This document shows, piece by piece, positions 62,794 to 64,000 of a DNA stretch of 64,000 bases. The translations under genes and the position numbers were made by a program. This stretch comes from Alphaproteobacteria bacterium (GTDB lineage: Bacteria; Myxococcota_A; UBA796; GCA-2862545), in the NCBI GenBank assembly GCA_020632955.1, contig JACKEO010000020.1, forward strand, positions 1-64,000, in the 5' to 3' direction. The notes under the pieces were generated by a model. The model did no database searches. It saw nothing but the letters and a program-made list of their open reading frames with translations, and was not told the origin of the DNA. Each line of letters opens with the position of its first letter. Positions within the stretch are counted from its first letter, which is position 1.

Positions 62794-64000
62794 GCTGGTC
62801 GCGTCGCGCCGTCCTGCGGGGGGCCGCCGCCACGGTGGCGTTGCCCTTCCTGCCCTCCCTGCTGCCCAGGGCGGCTGCGAACAGCACCCCCCCGCTGCGG
62901 CTGCTCTTCTTCTTCGTGCCCAACGGCCTCCGCATGGACACGTGGCGCCCCGTGGGTGCCGGCAGCACGCTGGAGCTCGGGCCCACGATGCAGGGGCTCG
63001 TGGGGCTGGAGGATCGGCTGTGCGTGGTGAGCGGCCTCGACCTGGCCGCGGCCCGCTCGCCGATCCTGGGCGACCACTCGCGGTGCTCCGGGTCCTTCCT
63101 CACCTGCGCCTCCGTCGCCCAGGACGTGGTGCGCAACGGCATCAGCGTCGATCAGGTCGCGGCCGCCCACCTCGGTGTGGGCACGCCCTTCCGGTCGCTG
63201 GAGCTGGGCTCGGAGCCGGCGGCCGGCGTGGGTCTGTGCGACGGCGACTACCCGTGCGTGTACGCCCACACGCAGTCGTGGTCGTCGCCCACGTCGCCCA
63301 TGCCCAACCTCACCCACCCCCGCACGGTCTTCGACCGGCTCTTCGGGCGCAGCGGGGAGGCGGCCACGCCCGAGGAGGCGGTGCGCCTGGCGGCCTTCCA
63401 GGGCAGCGTGCTCGACGCCGTGCGCACGCAGGCCACGGCGCTGCAGGCCACCCTCGCGGTGGAGGACCGTCACCGGCTCGACCAGTACCTCACCGGCCTC
63501 CGCGAGCTGGAGCAGCGGGTGGACGTGCTGTCGTCCTGCGGACCCTCCGACCCCCCGCCCGACGTGGTGCCGCTGCGCGACCACCCCGACGTGATGCTCG
63601 ACCTGGCGGTGGCCGCCCTCGCCTGCGACCGCACCCGCGTGGTGTCGTACATGCTCGCGAACGCCGCCTGCGACCGGGTGTACGACTTCCTCCCGGGGGT
63701 GCGCGACGCCCACCACCAGGCCTCGCACCACGAGGGCGACGAGGGCCTGCTGGCGCAGATCGCCACCATCGACCGCTGGGAGGTCGACCGTTTCGCGCGC
63801 CTGCTGCGCCGAATGGACGAGAGCCCGCTGGGCACGGGCACCCTGCTCGACCACAGCCTGGTGGTGTTCGGCAGCGGCATCTCCGACGGCAACCGGCACG
63901 CCCACGACGATCTCCCCGTGATCGTGGCGGGCGGCGGCGGCGGTGCGGTTGCCGGGGGGCGTCACCTCGTGGTGCCGTCGGGCACGCCGCTGGCAAACCT
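62790..64000 (+). CDS. DUF1552 protein with Tat-like signal (partial, runs off the window)
   Basis: The frame is open from the ATG at 62790, overlapping the previous stop (ATGA), to the last base, over 400 codons. The N-terminus SRRAVLRGAAATVALPF is a twin-arginine-type signal. LRLLFFFVPNGLRMDTW, VSGLDLAAA, GDHSRCSGSFLT, RDAHHQASHHEGD and LLDHSLVVFGSGISDGNRHAHDDLP are typical of DUF1552, which shares the alkaline-phosphatase-like fold of DUF1501 proteins. It is the usual partner of the DUF1592 protein encoded just upstream. Export through Tat suggests cofactor or metal loading before export. The C-terminus is missing. Confidence 0.87.
   Translation, partial: MSWSRRAVLRGAAATVALPFLPSLLPRAAANSTPPLRLLFFFVPNGLRMDTWRPVGAGSTLELGPTMQGLVGLEDRLCVVSGLDLAAARSPILGDHSRCSGSFLTCASVAQDVVRNGISVDQVAAAHLGVGTPFRSLELGSEPAAGVGLCDGDYPCVYAHTQSWSSPTSPMPNLTHPRTVFDRLFGRSGEAATPEEAVRLAAFQGSVLDAVRTQATALQATLAVEDRHRLDQYLTGLRELEQRVDVLSSCGPSDPPPDVVPLRDHPDVMLDLAVAALACDRTRVVSYMLANAACDRVYDFLPGVRDAHHQASHHEGDEGLLAQIATIDRWEVDRFARLLRRMDESPLGTGTLLDHSLVVFGSGISDGNRHAHDDLPVIVAGGGGGAVAGGRHLVVPSGTPLAN

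Overview
The window is about 70 percent or more G+C throughout, is densely coded, uses many GTG starts and has many 1-4 base start/stop overlaps (TGATG, ATGA, GTGA). It carries many secreted lipoproteins with Asp/Thr-rich linkers, MYXO-CTERM-like C-terminal anchors, thrombospondin type-3 repeats, genes of the futalosine route to menaquinone, and a DUF1592/DUF1552 pair. Together these suggest a Gram-negative bacterium of the Myxococcota or a close relative. This is an inference from gene content, not from a phylogenetic marker.

Layout. 1-2281: end of an outer-membrane barrel gene and two coupled lipoproteins, closed by a five-copy 22-bp repeat. 2398-8433: RNA and DNA maintenance genes (CCA-transferase family, tadA, two tRNA-Ser, SRP RNA, an RluA-type synthase, recR, dnaX). 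The tadA / tRNA-Ser / SRP RNA / recR / dnaX grouping resembles a neighbourhood known from other bacteria. 8540-17932: a degenerate asparagine-synthetase homologue, a membrane protein, and a TamA/TamB-like pair. 17952-18555: a GxxExxY gene enclosed in a 37-bp inverted repeat. 18564-27575: lipoproteins, a membrane retropepsin, a DEDD exonuclease, a CARDB protein, a rhodanese lipoprotein and small unknowns. 27803-32315: menaquinone operon (polyprenyl diphosphate synthase, UbiX-like enzyme, MqnE, and MqnA fused to a cysteine-less MqnC-like domain).

32391-40043: one giant surface-protein gene of about 2550 codons, with a secreted beta-rich head, about 23 cysteine-rich 33-residue repeats, a MYXO-CTERM-like segment, an outer-membrane barrel and an OmpA domain. 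It looks like a TraA-like and a TraB-like protein in one chain. Its frame is broken by four small indels inside the repeats that sum to minus 6 bases. 40322-44605: an orphan NifH-like Fe-S ATPase, a sulfatase-superfamily lipoprotein and a polytopic membrane protein. 44712-49090: a coupled operon of two diheme peroxidase-like cytochromes, a cupin, and a sensor/heme-oxygenase-fold fusion, with related 28-nt palindromic repeats on both sides. 49367-53838: a VWA lipoprotein, a cyclase-GAF protein and small genes. 53885-55644: a RegB/RegA (PrrBA-type) redox two-component system. 55686-59196: a TonB-dependent receptor with two lipoproteins. 59208-64000: two unknown envelope proteins and a DUF1592/DUF1552 pair that runs off the edge.

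Two themes recur: envelope biogenesis and surface display (TamAB-like proteins, the giant adhesin, lipoproteins, TonB receptor) and redox metabolism (menaquinone, NifH-like ATPase, cytochromes, RegBA). The most unusual loci are the giant TraA/TraB-like fusion, the MqnA-pseudoMqnC fusion, the orphan NifH-like protein and the cytochrome/heme-oxygenase-fold operon.
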